Shown here one piece after another: positions 42,814 to 51,547 of a stretch of DNA of 60,533 nt. The notes under the pieces are model-generated. The model saw only the letters and a list, made by a program, of their open reading frames with translations. It did not search any database and had not been told where the DNA came from. This DNA comes from Bacteroidales bacterium UBA4293 (GTDB lineage: Bacteria > Bacteroidota > Bacteroidia > Bacteroidales > Bacteroidaceae). Every line of letters starts with the position of its first letter. Within the stretch, counting starts at the first letter, position 1. A program made the position numbers and the translations under genes. The stretch is taken from assembly GCA_002395835.1 (NCBI GenBank), contig DGVD01000003.1, positions 1 to 60,533 of the forward strand, written 5' to 3'.

Positions 42814-42837
42814 TCTACTCCCCTATCAAATGACATA

Positions 42838-42880
42838 AAAAAAGTGGCTTAAAGAATGTACTCTAAGCCACTTTTTTATT
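42838..42880. terminator. Bidirectional terminator between Rid-family and C69 genes
   Basis: AAAAAAGTGGCTTA pairs with TAAGCCACTTTTTT, flanked by A and T tracts. It lies between convergent genes. Confidence 0.9.
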
Positions 42881-42894
42881 GATTTCATCAGTAA

Positions 42895-44538
42895 TTATCT
42901 CTCTCTTCGGATAATCAATTTCTTGAGTTCATAACGTTTTCCCGTTTGATCATGAACGGCATCTACCCATGCTGGAGCATATGCTGGTGAAGAATATCTA
43001 CCACTCACAACTTCTCCATTCTGACTGGGTCGCATAATCTGGTCGTTGTGCTTTACAATCAAAAGTTTAGCCAGCTTATCCCAACGTTTCATCATCTTAT
43101 CCGTGTAGGCTTCTGTCTTAGCTGTGAGATACTCTATTCTCTCACTGGTAGTTTCCATTTCCTGCACTCTTTTCTCTACTTCCTTCTGATCTTCTGCATA
43201 ATAATCTTCCAGTTCTTTCTGAGCATCGCGTAAATCACCTATCATGGCACTCCAACGAGGGTAAACCATGTTTGAAACGAAATTGTTCATCCAGAATGCA
43301 CTTTCGGTAGAGAATTCCAGAATGTTATTATTCTCTCTTCTAAATGGTTCTGGAATGCGGTTAATGCAGCAATAAACAGGAACGTAAGCCACCATGGTAG
43401 CATCGTCTAGATTGAAATAAGTAACCCCTCCTACCTCATTTGGAAGGAAATTACGCATTTGGCACACCATGGTCATTCCGCTCTGCTGGCATCCGATAGG
43501 ACGCTCACGGAACATGTCTGCTCCCTTGGAATCTTTAAAATTAATCGGTTGATTACGGTAAGGTGAAGCCCAAGGCCCTGCACTCATATCTGCACTCATA
43601 TCGAAGACTGTACCCTCATAGTGATCTCTCATGTCATTCATCAAGTCACGAACGGAAAGTTTCTGGTCGGGTTTAATCCAGAGAGGAAGATGATCGCATT
43701 TGTCGAACTCACCATTCAGGTAAGGAATGTATTTGTCCATTTCATCCTTATTATAATGATGACGGAAGAAACTCCAAACACGAGTATCTGCATACCGAAC
43801 ATTCTCAAAATCGATAGGACAATACGCATCACGGAAGCTGAAGTCTTCATCTTTTCCTTTGAAGAAACCCATTTCACGAGCAAAGGAAATGACATCTTTC
43901 GCATACATGCAGTTCTCTTTGTCTTTCAGAGGGAACTGACGAATACGACTCAGGTTGGCATGAGCTGTGATGCAATCGTCTGGCACTCGAAGGGCAACCC
44001 AAACAGCACCTTTTCTACCTGGACCCTTACCGATGATTTCCATAATCCATGCTTCATTCTTATCGCATATTGTCAAGGTTTCACCGGTAGATTTATACCC
44101 ATATTCAGCTACTAAATCTGCCATGCACTGAATAGCTTCACGTGCCGTAGCAGAACGCTGAAGAGCCAGTCCCATCAAGGTGAAATAATCCAGCAAACCA
44201 TCCTTGTTTTCCAGTTCCAATCTGCCATCGAATGTGGTTTCTACGATGGTAACCTGATTCTCGTTCATCAATCCAGCTACATTGTAGGTATATTCTGCTT
44301 GCTTGATATAATTCAGTTTTCCACCGCCTCCCCATCCACGGATAGGAATTTTATCACCTGCTGGGTGCTTTCCTGGCAGACTTAAGGATAAGGATGCGGA
44401 AAACCCGAATCCATCACAGTTGTACGTACACATCACACTGCCATCAACCGAGGCTTTTTTCCCTACAATCAGGTTGGTACATGCTTCTGCATTCCAGGTA
44501 AGAAGAGCCAAAGCTGCGCAAAGAAATAGTTTTTTCAT
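42895..44538 (-). CDS. C69-family N-terminal-nucleophile dipeptidase
   Basis: 547 residues. Signal peptide MKKLFLCAALALLTWNAEA; the mature protein starts exactly at Cys20 (CTNLIVGKKASVDGS), the expected N-terminal nucleophile of the C69/U34 peptidase family. Further family blocks: QVTIVETTFDGR, ITICDKNEAWIMEI-type (LTICDKNEAWIMEIIG), and ANLSRI. Hydrolyses dipeptides, probably in the periplasm. 27 bp downstream of the Aat gene on the same strand, so co-transcribed with it. Confidence 0.88.
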   Translation of the reverse strand: MKKLFLCAALALLTWNAEACTNLIVGKKASVDGSVMCTYNCDGFGFSASLSLSLPGKHPAGDKIPIRGWGGGGKLNYIKQAEYTYNVAGLMNENQVTIVETTFDGRLELENKDGLLDYFTLMGLALQRSATAREAIQCMADLVAEYGYKSTGETLTICDKNEAWIMEIIGKGPGRKGAVWVALRVPDDCITAHANLSRIRQFPLKDKENCMYAKDVISFAREMGFFKGKDEDFSFRDAYCPIDFENVRYADTRVWSFFRHHYNKDEMDKYIPYLNGEFDKCDHLPLWIKPDQKLSVRDLMNDMRDHYEGTVFDMSADMSAGPWASPYRNQPINFKDSKGADMFRERPIGCQQSGMTMVCQMRNFLPNEVGGVTYFNLDDATMVAYVPVYCCINRIPEPFRRENNNILEFSTESAFWMNNFVSNMVYPRWSAMIGDLRDAQKELEDYYAEDQKEVEKRVQEMETTSERIEYLTAKTEAYTDKMMKRWDKLAKLLIVKHNDQIMRPSQNGEVVSGRYSSPAYAPAWVDAVHDQTGKRYELKKLIIRRER

Positions 44539-44565
44539 CTTCGTTAGAGTTTATATTTTGTTGAT

Positions 44566-45207
44566 TCACATTCGTAGATATTTCATGTATTCCTCATAAG
44601 GAATGTATCTTCCTCCCATGCTTTTCAGATGTGGGGTTTCAAACTGACAATCAATCAATAAACCACCATTTGCGTCCATTAGATCCGACAAATAAATCAG
44701 AGCCAGTTTGCTGGCACTAGGAACCAGAGAGAACATACTTTCACCCATAAAACATTTTCCTAAGGTTACTCCGTAAAGACCCCCCACCAGTTGGTCATTC
44801 TCATCCCACACTTCCACACTACTAGCAAACCCTTGACGGTGAAGTTCCTGATAAGCACTTGTCATCTCCGGACCCAGCCAAGCTCCTCGCTCCTTAATCC
44901 GAAGTTCACCACATTTTTCTATGATTTCATCGAAGGCTTTGTTTATACTCACCCCATATTTCCCTTTATTAAAAAGATTTCTCATGGAGTGAGAAACATG
45001 GATTTCTGAGGGGAAAATGACGAAACGCTCCATGGGGCACCACCATTGGATGGGGCTGTTTCTGAAATCATACCAGGGAAAAATGCCATTGCTATAAGCC
45101 AAGAGCAAACGGTCCACAGAAAGATCACCTCCTACTGCCAGCAGTCCATCGGAATCTCCTAAAACGGGATTCGGAAACCAAATTTTATCGTCTAATTCAA
45201 ATACCAT
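44566..45207 (-). CDS. aat: Leucyl/phenylalanyl-tRNA-protein transferase
   Basis: 213 residues, cytoplasmic. Aat signature blocks: LVAVGGDLSVDRLLLAYSNGIFPWY-type (GLLAVGGDLS ... YSNGIFPWYDF), WWCPMERFV, GAWLGPEMTSAYQELHRQG and VGGLYGVTLGKCFMGESMFS. Adds Leu or Phe from tRNA to N-terminal Lys or Arg of proteins, marking them for ClpSAP degradation. Usual family length is ~215-240. ClpS/ClpA are not adjacent; instead a secreted dipeptidase follows. Confidence 0.93.
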   Translation of the reverse strand: MVFELDDKIWFPNPVLGDSDGLLAVGGDLSVDRLLLAYSNGIFPWYDFRNSPIQWWCPMERFVIFPSEIHVSHSMRNLFNKGKYGVSINKAFDEIIEKCGELRIKERGAWLGPEMTSAYQELHRQGFASSVEVWDENDQLVGGLYGVTLGKCFMGESMFSLVPSASKLALIYLSDLMDANGGLLIDCQFETPHLKSMGGRYIPYEEYMKYLRM

Positions 45208-45301
45208 AATAATTGTCGCACAAAAGTAATCAATTATTAATTATGGTGGAATATTTATCATAATTTTTGAGTCATAAATTTGCATTTAAATGAAATTATG
45301 G

Positions 45302-45309
45302 TAACTTTG
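45302..45309 (+). promoter_or_regulatory. -7 element of the GlsB-like gene
   Basis: TAACTTTG followed by C, 26 bp upstream of the ATG at 45336. Confidence 0.6.
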
Positions 45310-45335
45310 CGAGAAGAATCTTTAAATGTAAAATT

Positions 45336-45578
45336 ATGAATGGATTATTAACAGGAATCATTGTCGGCATTCTTGCTGGCTTTATCGCTTCTAAGCTGAC
45401 AAGTGGTTCAGGCAAGGGTTGTCTCATGGATTTAATTCTGGGAGTAATAGGTGGTGCAGTCGGTGGTTGGCTGTTCGATTTGTTAGGAATTTCCATTGTC
45501 CCCGGATTTGTAGGTGAAGTCATCGTAGCCGTAGTAGGTGCAGCTCTTGTTTTGTGGCTTTGGAAGAAATTATCATAA
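45336..45578 (+). CDS. GlsB/YeaQ-like small membrane protein
   Basis: 80 residues with three hydrophobic Gly-rich segments: MNGLLTGIIVGILAGFIASKL, LGVIGGAVGGWLFDLLG, and VGEVIVAVVGAALVLWLWKKLS. Matches the transglycosylase-associated/stress-response GlsB family, widely predicted to be envelope-stress related. Own promoter; not overlapping the following gene (85-bp gap), so probably monocistronic. Confidence 0.85.
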   Translation: MNGLLTGIIVGILAGFIASKLTSGSGKGCLMDLILGVIGGAVGGWLFDLLGISIVPGFVGEVIVAVVGAALVLWLWKKLS

Positions 45579-45663
45579 TTTTCCGTTTCCAGTAGGATAA
45601 TCCTGGTACTCTTGGTGCTGGGATTTTCTATTTTTTTTGATTAACATATTTATTCTGTGCTAT

Positions 45664-46179
45664 ATGGCAAATTTTATTGAAAAGACGCTTGAAAAAGGAG
45701 AAACTGTGGTGATGAAAGGCAGATTGCACTGGTCGTACAACTGGGAATATAGTTTCGGTGGATTCCTCCTCTTGGTGGGTTGTGTGGTTGGTGTGATTTT
45801 CTCCCTCATTAATTCTAATAGTGGAGATCCCGACATTAAGGCTATTGGCATCGGGTGTGGCATTGGAATCGTCATCGGTGCCCTACTGATGTTTTGGGGA
45901 TATTTCATCCGGAGTAAAACCGAATTTGCCATTACGAATCATCGATTCATTCAGAAGGATGGAATTTTTAACATCAAGATGACCGAAATACCTTTGTTTA
46001 AGGTGGAGACCGTTAATTTTTACCAGTCCATCGGTCAACGCATCCTGGGAACCGGAACTATAGAACTGGTGGGAAGTGGAGGTACTAGTCATCAACTGGA
46101 GTATGTAAAGAACCCTTACATGGTGCGTAATCTCTTGACTACCTATATGAAAGAACAGCATGAGAATGCGAAAGAATAA
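45664..46179 (+). CDS. Bacterial PH-domain membrane protein
   Basis: 171 residues from ATG 45664; a TTG-initiated frame 27 bp upstream is not preferred. Two N-terminal membrane segments (about 30-50, 62-82) and then a bPH2-type beta domain (KTEFAITNHRFIQKDGIF ... GTGTIELVGSGGTSHQLEYVKN). Such proteins (YdbS-like) are of unknown function but often sit in membrane-associated operons. Overlaps the next gene by 20 bp, the first of an overlapping four-gene operon. Confidence 0.8.
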   Translation: MANFIEKTLEKGETVVMKGRLHWSYNWEYSFGGFLLLVGCVVGVIFSLINSNSGDPDIKAIGIGCGIGIVIGALLMFWGYFIRSKTEFAITNHRFIQKDGIFNIKMTEIPLFKVETVNFYQSIGQRILGTGTIELVGSGGTSHQLEYVKNPYMVRNLLTTYMKEQHENAKE

Positions 46180-47533
46180 GCCCCTAAACCCCACGAATGT
46201 TCCTGTAGATAGAGATAAGCGAGACGTTTGGATTCAGATTCTCACTTATCTCATTCTTTCTGTATTGGTGTTTTGGTTCCTGCAGAAATTCTGCAGATAC
46301 GATTACACTTACGATGAGCAGTTCCGCATGTTCCGTTACAGTTGGAATTATGCAGAGCCTTTGCTGTTTTCTGCGGGTGGAATTTCAACTTATATCGCTG
46401 ATTATCTGACCCAATTCTACTATTGGCCAGCATGCGGTGCGTTGATAAACACCCTTTTCTTCTTGGGAACAGCTTTAGGAGTCTTCTTCATTTTAAGGAA
46501 ACTGATTCCTGATTATCTTACCTCATTTTTCGCTGTTTTATGCGGATTAGTCATCGTGGTACTGGAAACCGATTTGAATTATCAGACGGAAAATACCCTC
46601 AGTATTTTATTGATTCTTTTGGCTTTAAACTGTATTCTCTACGCTCCAAATAAGGCCATTTCATCGGTGGTTTTCATGGTTTCTACAGTAGTGGTTGGCT
46701 ACATTACGGGGCATTTCATGTACGTCTTTATCCTTGGACTCGTGGCATTCCTTTTCTATGTCTTCGGGATGGAAAAGTTCACCCGGAAGTTCCGGAGTAA
46801 AATCCCCCCACAAAATTTTGTTTTGAGGCAGGTCATCTCCGTAATCCTTTGTATCTGTGCGCTTTGGCTGGGCTTGAATTTCTTTACGGAACGACATCAT
46901 AATCAGAGTACCCGGTTGAAATGTCTGGAAACCCTCCGTTGGAGGAAGGACTGGGATGGAATCTTGGCTTTGCCTTACATGAAGCTTTCCCCTACTACCC
47001 TCTATGCGGCTTATCAGAATCTGGCTTTGGCTAATAAAGGCGTTCTGAGTGAGCAGTTCGACAAATATCCGCAGTTGGGTGTTGAAGGACTTTGGTCTGA
47101 TAATCACGGCCTGCAATATGAATTGTTGCTTTTCTCCGACATCTACTTTGTTCAGGGAAACGTCGCAGCTTCGCAGATGGCGGCTTTCAACGGTTTTTAC
47201 TACAGTGGAAAGACCGTTCTTCCTACTGCCCTTCTCCGTCTGGTAGAAACGAATCTTATCAACGGAAGTTATCAGGTGGCAGAAAAGTACATCAGCCTTC
47301 TGGAAGAGACACTGCTGTATAAAAAGCCCGCTTCGGAATACCGTAAGTTCTTGAACCATCCGGAGTTAATAGAGCAAGACCCCGTTCTGGGGCCTCTGAA
47401 GAAGCTTACCCAGGGACTGGATGGCTTATCCAGTGATATGTTCACAGATTTGAAGAAAATAGTTCAGGCTAATCCCGATTTTAAAGCAGCCAAAGATTAT
47501 TTAGACTGTTACACGAAATTATCCCATGAATAA
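46160..47533 (+). CDS. DUF6057-like membrane protein
   Basis: 457 residues. About eight N-terminal membrane segments (to ~residue 250) with FWFLQKFCRYDYTYDEQFRMFRY at the start, followed by a soluble helical-repeat-like C-terminal region (YAAYQNLALANKGVLSEQFD, AEKYISLLEETLLYKKPASE), TPR-like in pattern. This matches what I recall of DUF6057, always paired with a TolB-like lipoprotein in Bacteroides. Overlaps both neighbours by 20 and 8 bp. Function unknown. Confidence 0.7.
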   Translation: MRMRKNKPLNPTNVPVDRDKRDVWIQILTYLILSVLVFWFLQKFCRYDYTYDEQFRMFRYSWNYAEPLLFSAGGISTYIADYLTQFYYWPACGALINTLFFLGTALGVFFILRKLIPDYLTSFFAVLCGLVIVVLETDLNYQTENTLSILLILLALNCILYAPNKAISSVVFMVSTVVVGYITGHFMYVFILGLVAFLFYVFGMEKFTRKFRSKIPPQNFVLRQVISVILCICALWLGLNFFTERHHNQSTRLKCLETLRWRKDWDGILALPYMKLSPTTLYAAYQNLALANKGVLSEQFDKYPQLGVEGLWSDNHGLQYELLLFSDIYFVQGNVAASQMAAFNGFYYSGKTVLPTALLRLVETNLINGSYQVAEKYISLLEETLLYKKPASEYRKFLNHPELIEQDPVLGPLKKLTQGLDGLSSDMFTDLKKIVQANPDFKAAKDYLDCYTKLSHE

Positions 47534-48989
47534 GTTGTTTGTATATATAAGCGCCCTTCTCCTTCTTTCCTGCTCCGTGAAAGAACCGAAAGCAGAAAGA
47601 CAGTTGGATGTTCTCCCCGAAATCTATCCAGACTACGTGGATGTGACCATTCCATCGAATATTGCTCCCTTGCGTTTCATGCTAAAGACAGGTACGGATG
47701 AAGCCATTGCCGTGCTGAGCTGCAGAACGAATCAGATCATTGAAAAGGCCGATGAAAGCAAGTTCCTTTTCGATGAATCCGAATGGAAGGATTTGCTGAA
47801 GCAGGCGAAAGGTCAAGATATTCAGTTGAAAATCTATCAGAAACAAGATGGAAGCTGGGCAGAATACCAGTCGTTCCCTATTCATGTGGCAAACGAAGAA
47901 GTGGACTCTCACCTGGCCTACCGTTTAATCCCTCCAGGCTATGAACCTTGGTACAGAATGGGAATCTATCAGCGGGACATTACTACATTTAAAGAGAAGG
48001 CGATTCTGGAGAACACGCAGACGGACAACAACTGCATGAATTGTCATTCCTTCCCCATGCAGAATCCAGATAAGATGCTCTTCCACATGCGTGCCGTTTA
48101 TGGAGGAACCTACCTTATCAATGGAAATGATGTGGAGAAGCTAGATGGCAAAGTGGGCGATGAAATCGCATCATTTGTGTACCCTAGTTGGCACCCCAGC
48201 GGTGATTTCATCGCATTATCTACCAATAAAACGTTGCAGTCTTTCCACAGAGCCCACTCTAACCGAATAGAAGTCTACGATGAGAATTCGGATGTGTTTG
48301 TCTACGATATCAAAAGGCATAAAGTTCTGACGGATTCTCTCCTCTTTTCCAAAAATGCCTTTGAGACGTTCCCCACCTTCTCTCCCGATGGGAAATCCCT
48401 GTATTTCTGCAGTGCCAGCATCCCCGACACCTTGAAAATGCCTAGGGATTTTAAAACCATAAAGTATAATCTCTGCAGAATAGATTTTAACCCGGACAAT
48501 CAGACCTTCGGCACGGAAGTAGATACCATTTACAGTGTACGCAAGGAAGGAAGAAGTGCCAAGTTCCCTAGGGTTTCCCCCGATGGAAAGTTCTTGGTCT
48601 TCACCGTGTCCGATTATGGGAATTTCTCCATCTGGCATCACGATGCTGATATGTTCATCTACGACTTCAGCAAAAAGGCATATACTCCTTTAAATGAAGC
48701 AAATAGTAATGATACGGAAAGTTATCATTCTTGGAGTCATAATAGCCGATGGCTGGTCTTCAGCTCCAGAAGAGACGATGGACTTTACACCCGCCCCTAC
48801 ATTACCTATATAGACGAAAACGGGAAGGCACATAAGCCTTTTATGCTTCCACAGGAAGATCCCGACTTTTACCGAAGCTTTATGTTCAGTTACAATATTC
48901 CTGAATTCATCCAGGGAGAAGTGAAAATAGATTCTAAAACATTAATAAATATCGCTAAAAATGGAACAGCAAAACAAGTTGGATTCTAA
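47526..48989 (+). CDS. TolB-like beta-propeller lipoprotein with a CxxCH motif
   Basis: 487 residues. SPII signal with LLSCS (Cys16). After ~150 residues a c-type-haem motif, CMNCH at residues 170-174, appears in TDNNCMNCHSFPMQ. The rest is a WD40/PD40-type TolB-like propeller: YPSWHPSGDFIALSTNK, TFPTFSPDGKSLYFCSAS, FPRVSPDGKFLVFTVSDYG, SYHSWSHNSRWLVFSSRR. The combination is unusual. Translationally coupled to DUF6057 (8-bp overlap) and EamA (29-bp overlap). No haem-maturation gene is in this window. Confidence 0.8.
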   Translation: MNKLFVYISALLLLSCSVKEPKAERQLDVLPEIYPDYVDVTIPSNIAPLRFMLKTGTDEAIAVLSCRTNQIIEKADESKFLFDESEWKDLLKQAKGQDIQLKIYQKQDGSWAEYQSFPIHVANEEVDSHLAYRLIPPGYEPWYRMGIYQRDITTFKEKAILENTQTDNNCMNCHSFPMQNPDKMLFHMRAVYGGTYLINGNDVEKLDGKVGDEIASFVYPSWHPSGDFIALSTNKTLQSFHRAHSNRIEVYDENSDVFVYDIKRHKVLTDSLLFSKNAFETFPTFSPDGKSLYFCSASIPDTLKMPRDFKTIKYNLCRIDFNPDNQTFGTEVDTIYSVRKEGRSAKFPRVSPDGKFLVFTVSDYGNFSIWHHDADMFIYDFSKKAYTPLNEANSNDTESYHSWSHNSRWLVFSSRRDDGLYTRPYITYIDENGKAHKPFMLPQEDPDFYRSFMFSYNIPEFIQGEVKIDSKTLINIAKNGTAKQVGF

Positions 48990-49893
48990 ATCTACCAAAG
49001 GAATAATCACAGGTCACGCAGCACTCTTAGCTGCAAACATCATTTGGGGTGGAATGGCCCCCGTTTCTAAAGACCTGTTGAATATGGGTCAAATCAGCAG
49101 TTGGTCGCTTTCAGGTGTCCGAATTTTAGGTGGAGCCTTGCTCTTTTGGCTACTGAGTTTGATTCTTCCCAAGGCATGGGTTTCCGATGAAAAGGTAGAA
49201 AAGAAAGATTTCTTGCCCCTTTGTCTAGCTTCCTTACTGGTTATCGCTGCCAATCAGGCACTGGTTATCATGGGAATGGCTTATACTAGCCCTGTAGATG
49301 CTACCATCGTTTGCAGTATGACTCCTATCTTCACGTTAATCCTGGGAGCGGTGTTCCTTCACCAGAAAATCTCTTGGATGAAAGCTTTGGGTGTGGCTCT
49401 AGGATTTGCCGGTGTGCTGGCTTTCATCTTTGCAGGAGAAACCAACGATGCCACTCACGTTACGAATCCACTGTTGGGAAATGCCATGTGCCTCTTGGCT
49501 CAAATCTGCGGTGCTTGTTATCTGGTGTTTTTCACTGATTTAATCCAGAAATATTCCGCATTCACCCTGATGAAATGGATGTTTTTAATCTCTGCCGTGG
49601 CTATTTTCCCCTTTACCATAGGTGGCATTGTGAATGTGCCTTGGAGTGAAATGCCATTGGGAGGAATTTTAGACACCCTTTATATTGTGGTTCTGGCTAC
49701 CTGTTTGGCTTATCTGTTCACTCCTATCGGCCAGAAACACGTTTCTCCTACCGTAGTGGCCATCTACAATTACCTTCAGCCCGTGGTAGCTGCCGTGATT
49801 TCCATCATTGCAGGACTGGCAGTAGTTAGTTGGGAAACGGCATTATATGCCTTCCTTATTTTCCTAGGCGTTTGGTTAGTCAGTAGAAATTAA
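48961..49893 (+). CDS. EamA-family (DMT) permease
   Basis: 310 residues with ten membrane segments in two EamA repeats (about 15-150 and 165-300): IIWGGMAPVSKDLLN is the typical first helix, and ISIIAGLAVVSWETALYAFLIFLGVWLVSRN the last. Drug/metabolite transporter superfamily; exports amino acids or other metabolites in better-known members. Starts inside the TolB-like gene (29-bp overlap), last gene of the operon. Substrate unknown. Confidence 0.88.
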   Translation: MEQQNKLDSKSTKGIITGHAALLAANIIWGGMAPVSKDLLNMGQISSWSLSGVRILGGALLFWLLSLILPKAWVSDEKVEKKDFLPLCLASLLVIAANQALVIMGMAYTSPVDATIVCSMTPIFTLILGAVFLHQKISWMKALGVALGFAGVLAFIFAGETNDATHVTNPLLGNAMCLLAQICGACYLVFFTDLIQKYSAFTLMKWMFLISAVAIFPFTIGGIVNVPWSEMPLGGILDTLYIVVLATCLAYLFTPIGQKHVSPTVVAIYNYLQPVVAAVISIIAGLAVVSWETALYAFLIFLGVWLVSRN

Positions 49894-49955
49894 ACTCGCT
49901 GAGTCCGTAGAAAGATTTTTATGCGGTGAAAATTTCATATTCTAAAAATAATGTG

Positions 49956-49963
49956 TAAATTTG
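49956..49963 (+). promoter_or_regulatory. -7 element of the cobalamin riboswitch transcript
   Basis: TAAATTTG followed by C, a few bases upstream of the riboswitch. Confidence 0.55.
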
Positions 49964-49969
49964 CATCGC

Positions 49970-50143
49970 ATTAGGTTTTTCATCTCCTACTTCGAGATGG
50001 AACTAAGAGGGAACACAGTGTGATTTCTGTGACTGTACCCGCAGCTGTATTTCCTATTGCATGACACACATTCTGAAAGGGCCACTTTTCTGGTTTAGAG
50101 AGGGAAGGCGTGTGTCAAGGATAAGTCAGAAGACCTGCCTAAG
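49970..50143 (+). promoter_or_regulatory. Cobalamin (B12) riboswitch without a recognised gene
   Basis: Landmarks in order: TTAGG (49971-49975), GAGGGAACACAGTGTGATTT, CTGTGACTGTACCCGCAGCT, GGGCCACTTT, GAGGGAAGG, and the B12 box AAGTCAGAAGACCTGCCTAA, whose CCTAA closes the P1 helix with the initial TTAGG. This is a complete cobalamin aptamer on the plus strand. Downstream (50144-50320) no open frame longer than ~16 codons begins, and a terminator at 50325-50365 ends the transcript before the convergent galM-like gene. Expected partners (btuB-like receptor, cobalamin genes) are absent. Confidence 0.9.
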
Positions 50144-50324
50144 TGCGTTAAAGATGAGTATCTACGGGATTATGGATATTCGGAAACTTGATTTTAAAGC
50201 ATAGATAAAATCTAGGGGTTGATAGAGTGAATTTCGCATGGGCTTATTGCGTCATTCTCTATCATCGAAAATGTAAGGAAGAATTGTATTCATGCCATTA
50301 AAAAAACATAATTGATTAAGATTA

Positions 50325-50365
50325 AAAAATAAGGAGTTGTCGGGATGACAGCTCCTTATTTCTTT
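50325..50365. terminator. Bidirectional terminator between the B12 riboswitch and galM-like gene
   Basis: AAATAAGGAG..GTC pairs with GAC..CTCCTTATTT, with A/T tracts on both sides. On the plus strand it ends the riboswitch RNA; on the minus strand it ends the epimerase unit. The 488-bp gene-free stretch 49894-50381 otherwise holds the promoter, the riboswitch and, at about 50221-50264, a GATAGAG/CTCTATC hairpin. Confidence 0.88.
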
Positions 50366-50381
50366 ATCAGCTTTTGAGAAA

Positions 50382-51539
50382 TTATTTCCGGGTAGAGAAA
50401 CCGAAGATGGTGTGTGAATGATAGACTTCACCCGGTCTTAGCACCACACTAGGCCAATCTTTCTTATTTGGACTGTCTGGATAGTGTTGAGTTTCCAGGC
50501 AGAGTCCAGCACGTTTATTGTACACTACCCCATTCTTACCCGTTACGCTTCCATCCAGAAAATTACCACTATAGAACTGAATACCAGGTTCATCGGTATA
50601 AACGGTGAGTACGATTCCGGTTTCAGGACTTTCTGCCACGGCACATGGAGTGTTAATGTCTCCCTTCGTGTTTAAGACCCAGTTGTGATCATAACCTAAT
50701 GCACCTTGGGTCTGGGCGTAATCTGCGTTGATGTCTTTTCCTACAGCCTTAGGAGTTCTGAAATCCATTGGGGTTCCCTCCACTGGAAGGATTTCTCCGG
50801 TGGTCATGAACGTAGTGTCGGTGGGTGTGAAAGTGTCTGCATTAATGGAGAGCAGCACATTCTCTATATTTTTAGAAGGATTTCCGTTCAGGTTGAAATA
50901 GGTGTGATTTGTCATGTTGATGATAGATGGCTTGTCGCAGGTAGCCTCATAGGTGATGTCCAGCTTGTCCTCGTCGGTCAGGGTGTAAGTGACGATCGCC
51001 TTCATGTTGCCTGGGAAATTATTATCACCATCGGGTGAGTTCATCACGAGTTTCACGCTGTTTGGAGTGACAGATTCCACCTCATACACCTGGTATTGCC
51101 AGCCAGTTGGACCTCCGTGAAGGCAGTGTCCGTAATTGTTGGTAGGAAGCTGAATAGTTTCTCCATCCAGTTCGAAACGCCCCTGGTTGATGCGGTTCGC
51201 ATAACGGCCGATGGAAGCACCGAAATCCGTCTGATTCACCTCTGGCTGATAAGCCTTCACATTGTCGAATCCCAAGCAGATATCTTGGTCTACCCCGTTC
51301 TTATCGGCTTTCACGATGGAAACCACACGACCACCGAAATTGGTGATGCAGACTTCCATGCCATTGGCATTCGTCAAGGTAACCAACTGCGTTTGTTTTC
51401 CGTTGATTTCAGCCACAAAATTTTGAGGATTTAATCCTGATTTAGTGAGTGCCACCTCGGGCTCTTTCTGGTTTCCTCCGCAAGCCATGAGCAGGAAACC
51501 AGCCATACCCAAAAGAAAATAATTTTTAATTGAATTCAT
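50382..51539 (-). CDS. galM: Aldose 1-epimerase, lipoprotein
   Basis: 385 residues. SPII signal with lipobox LLMACGG (Cys20), so it is envelope-anchored. GalM family blocks: LTNANGMEVCITNFGGRVVSI, GASIGRYANRINQGRF, NNYGHCLHGGPTGWQYQVY (catalytic-type His), NMTNHTYFNLNG (second His), and LCLETQHYPDSPN with the catalytic-type Glu. Interconverts alpha and beta anomers of aldoses. Eight bp downstream of the GH2-GH43 gene on the same strand, so it would act on the sugars that enzyme releases. Confidence 0.92.
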   Translation of the reverse strand: MNSIKNYFLLGMAGFLLMACGGNQKEPEVALTKSGLNPQNFVAEINGKQTQLVTLTNANGMEVCITNFGGRVVSIVKADKNGVDQDICLGFDNVKAYQPEVNQTDFGASIGRYANRINQGRFELDGETIQLPTNNYGHCLHGGPTGWQYQVYEVESVTPNSVKLVMNSPDGDNNFPGNMKAIVTYTLTDEDKLDITYEATCDKPSIINMTNHTYFNLNGNPSKNIENVLLSINADTFTPTDTTFMTTGEILPVEGTPMDFRTPKAVGKDINADYAQTQGALGYDHNWVLNTKGDINTPCAVAESPETGIVLTVYTDEPGIQFYSGNFLDGSVTGKNGVVYNKRAGLCLETQHYPDSPNKKDWPSVVLRPGEVYHSHTIFGFSTRK

Positions 51540-51547
51540 ATTTTAAA

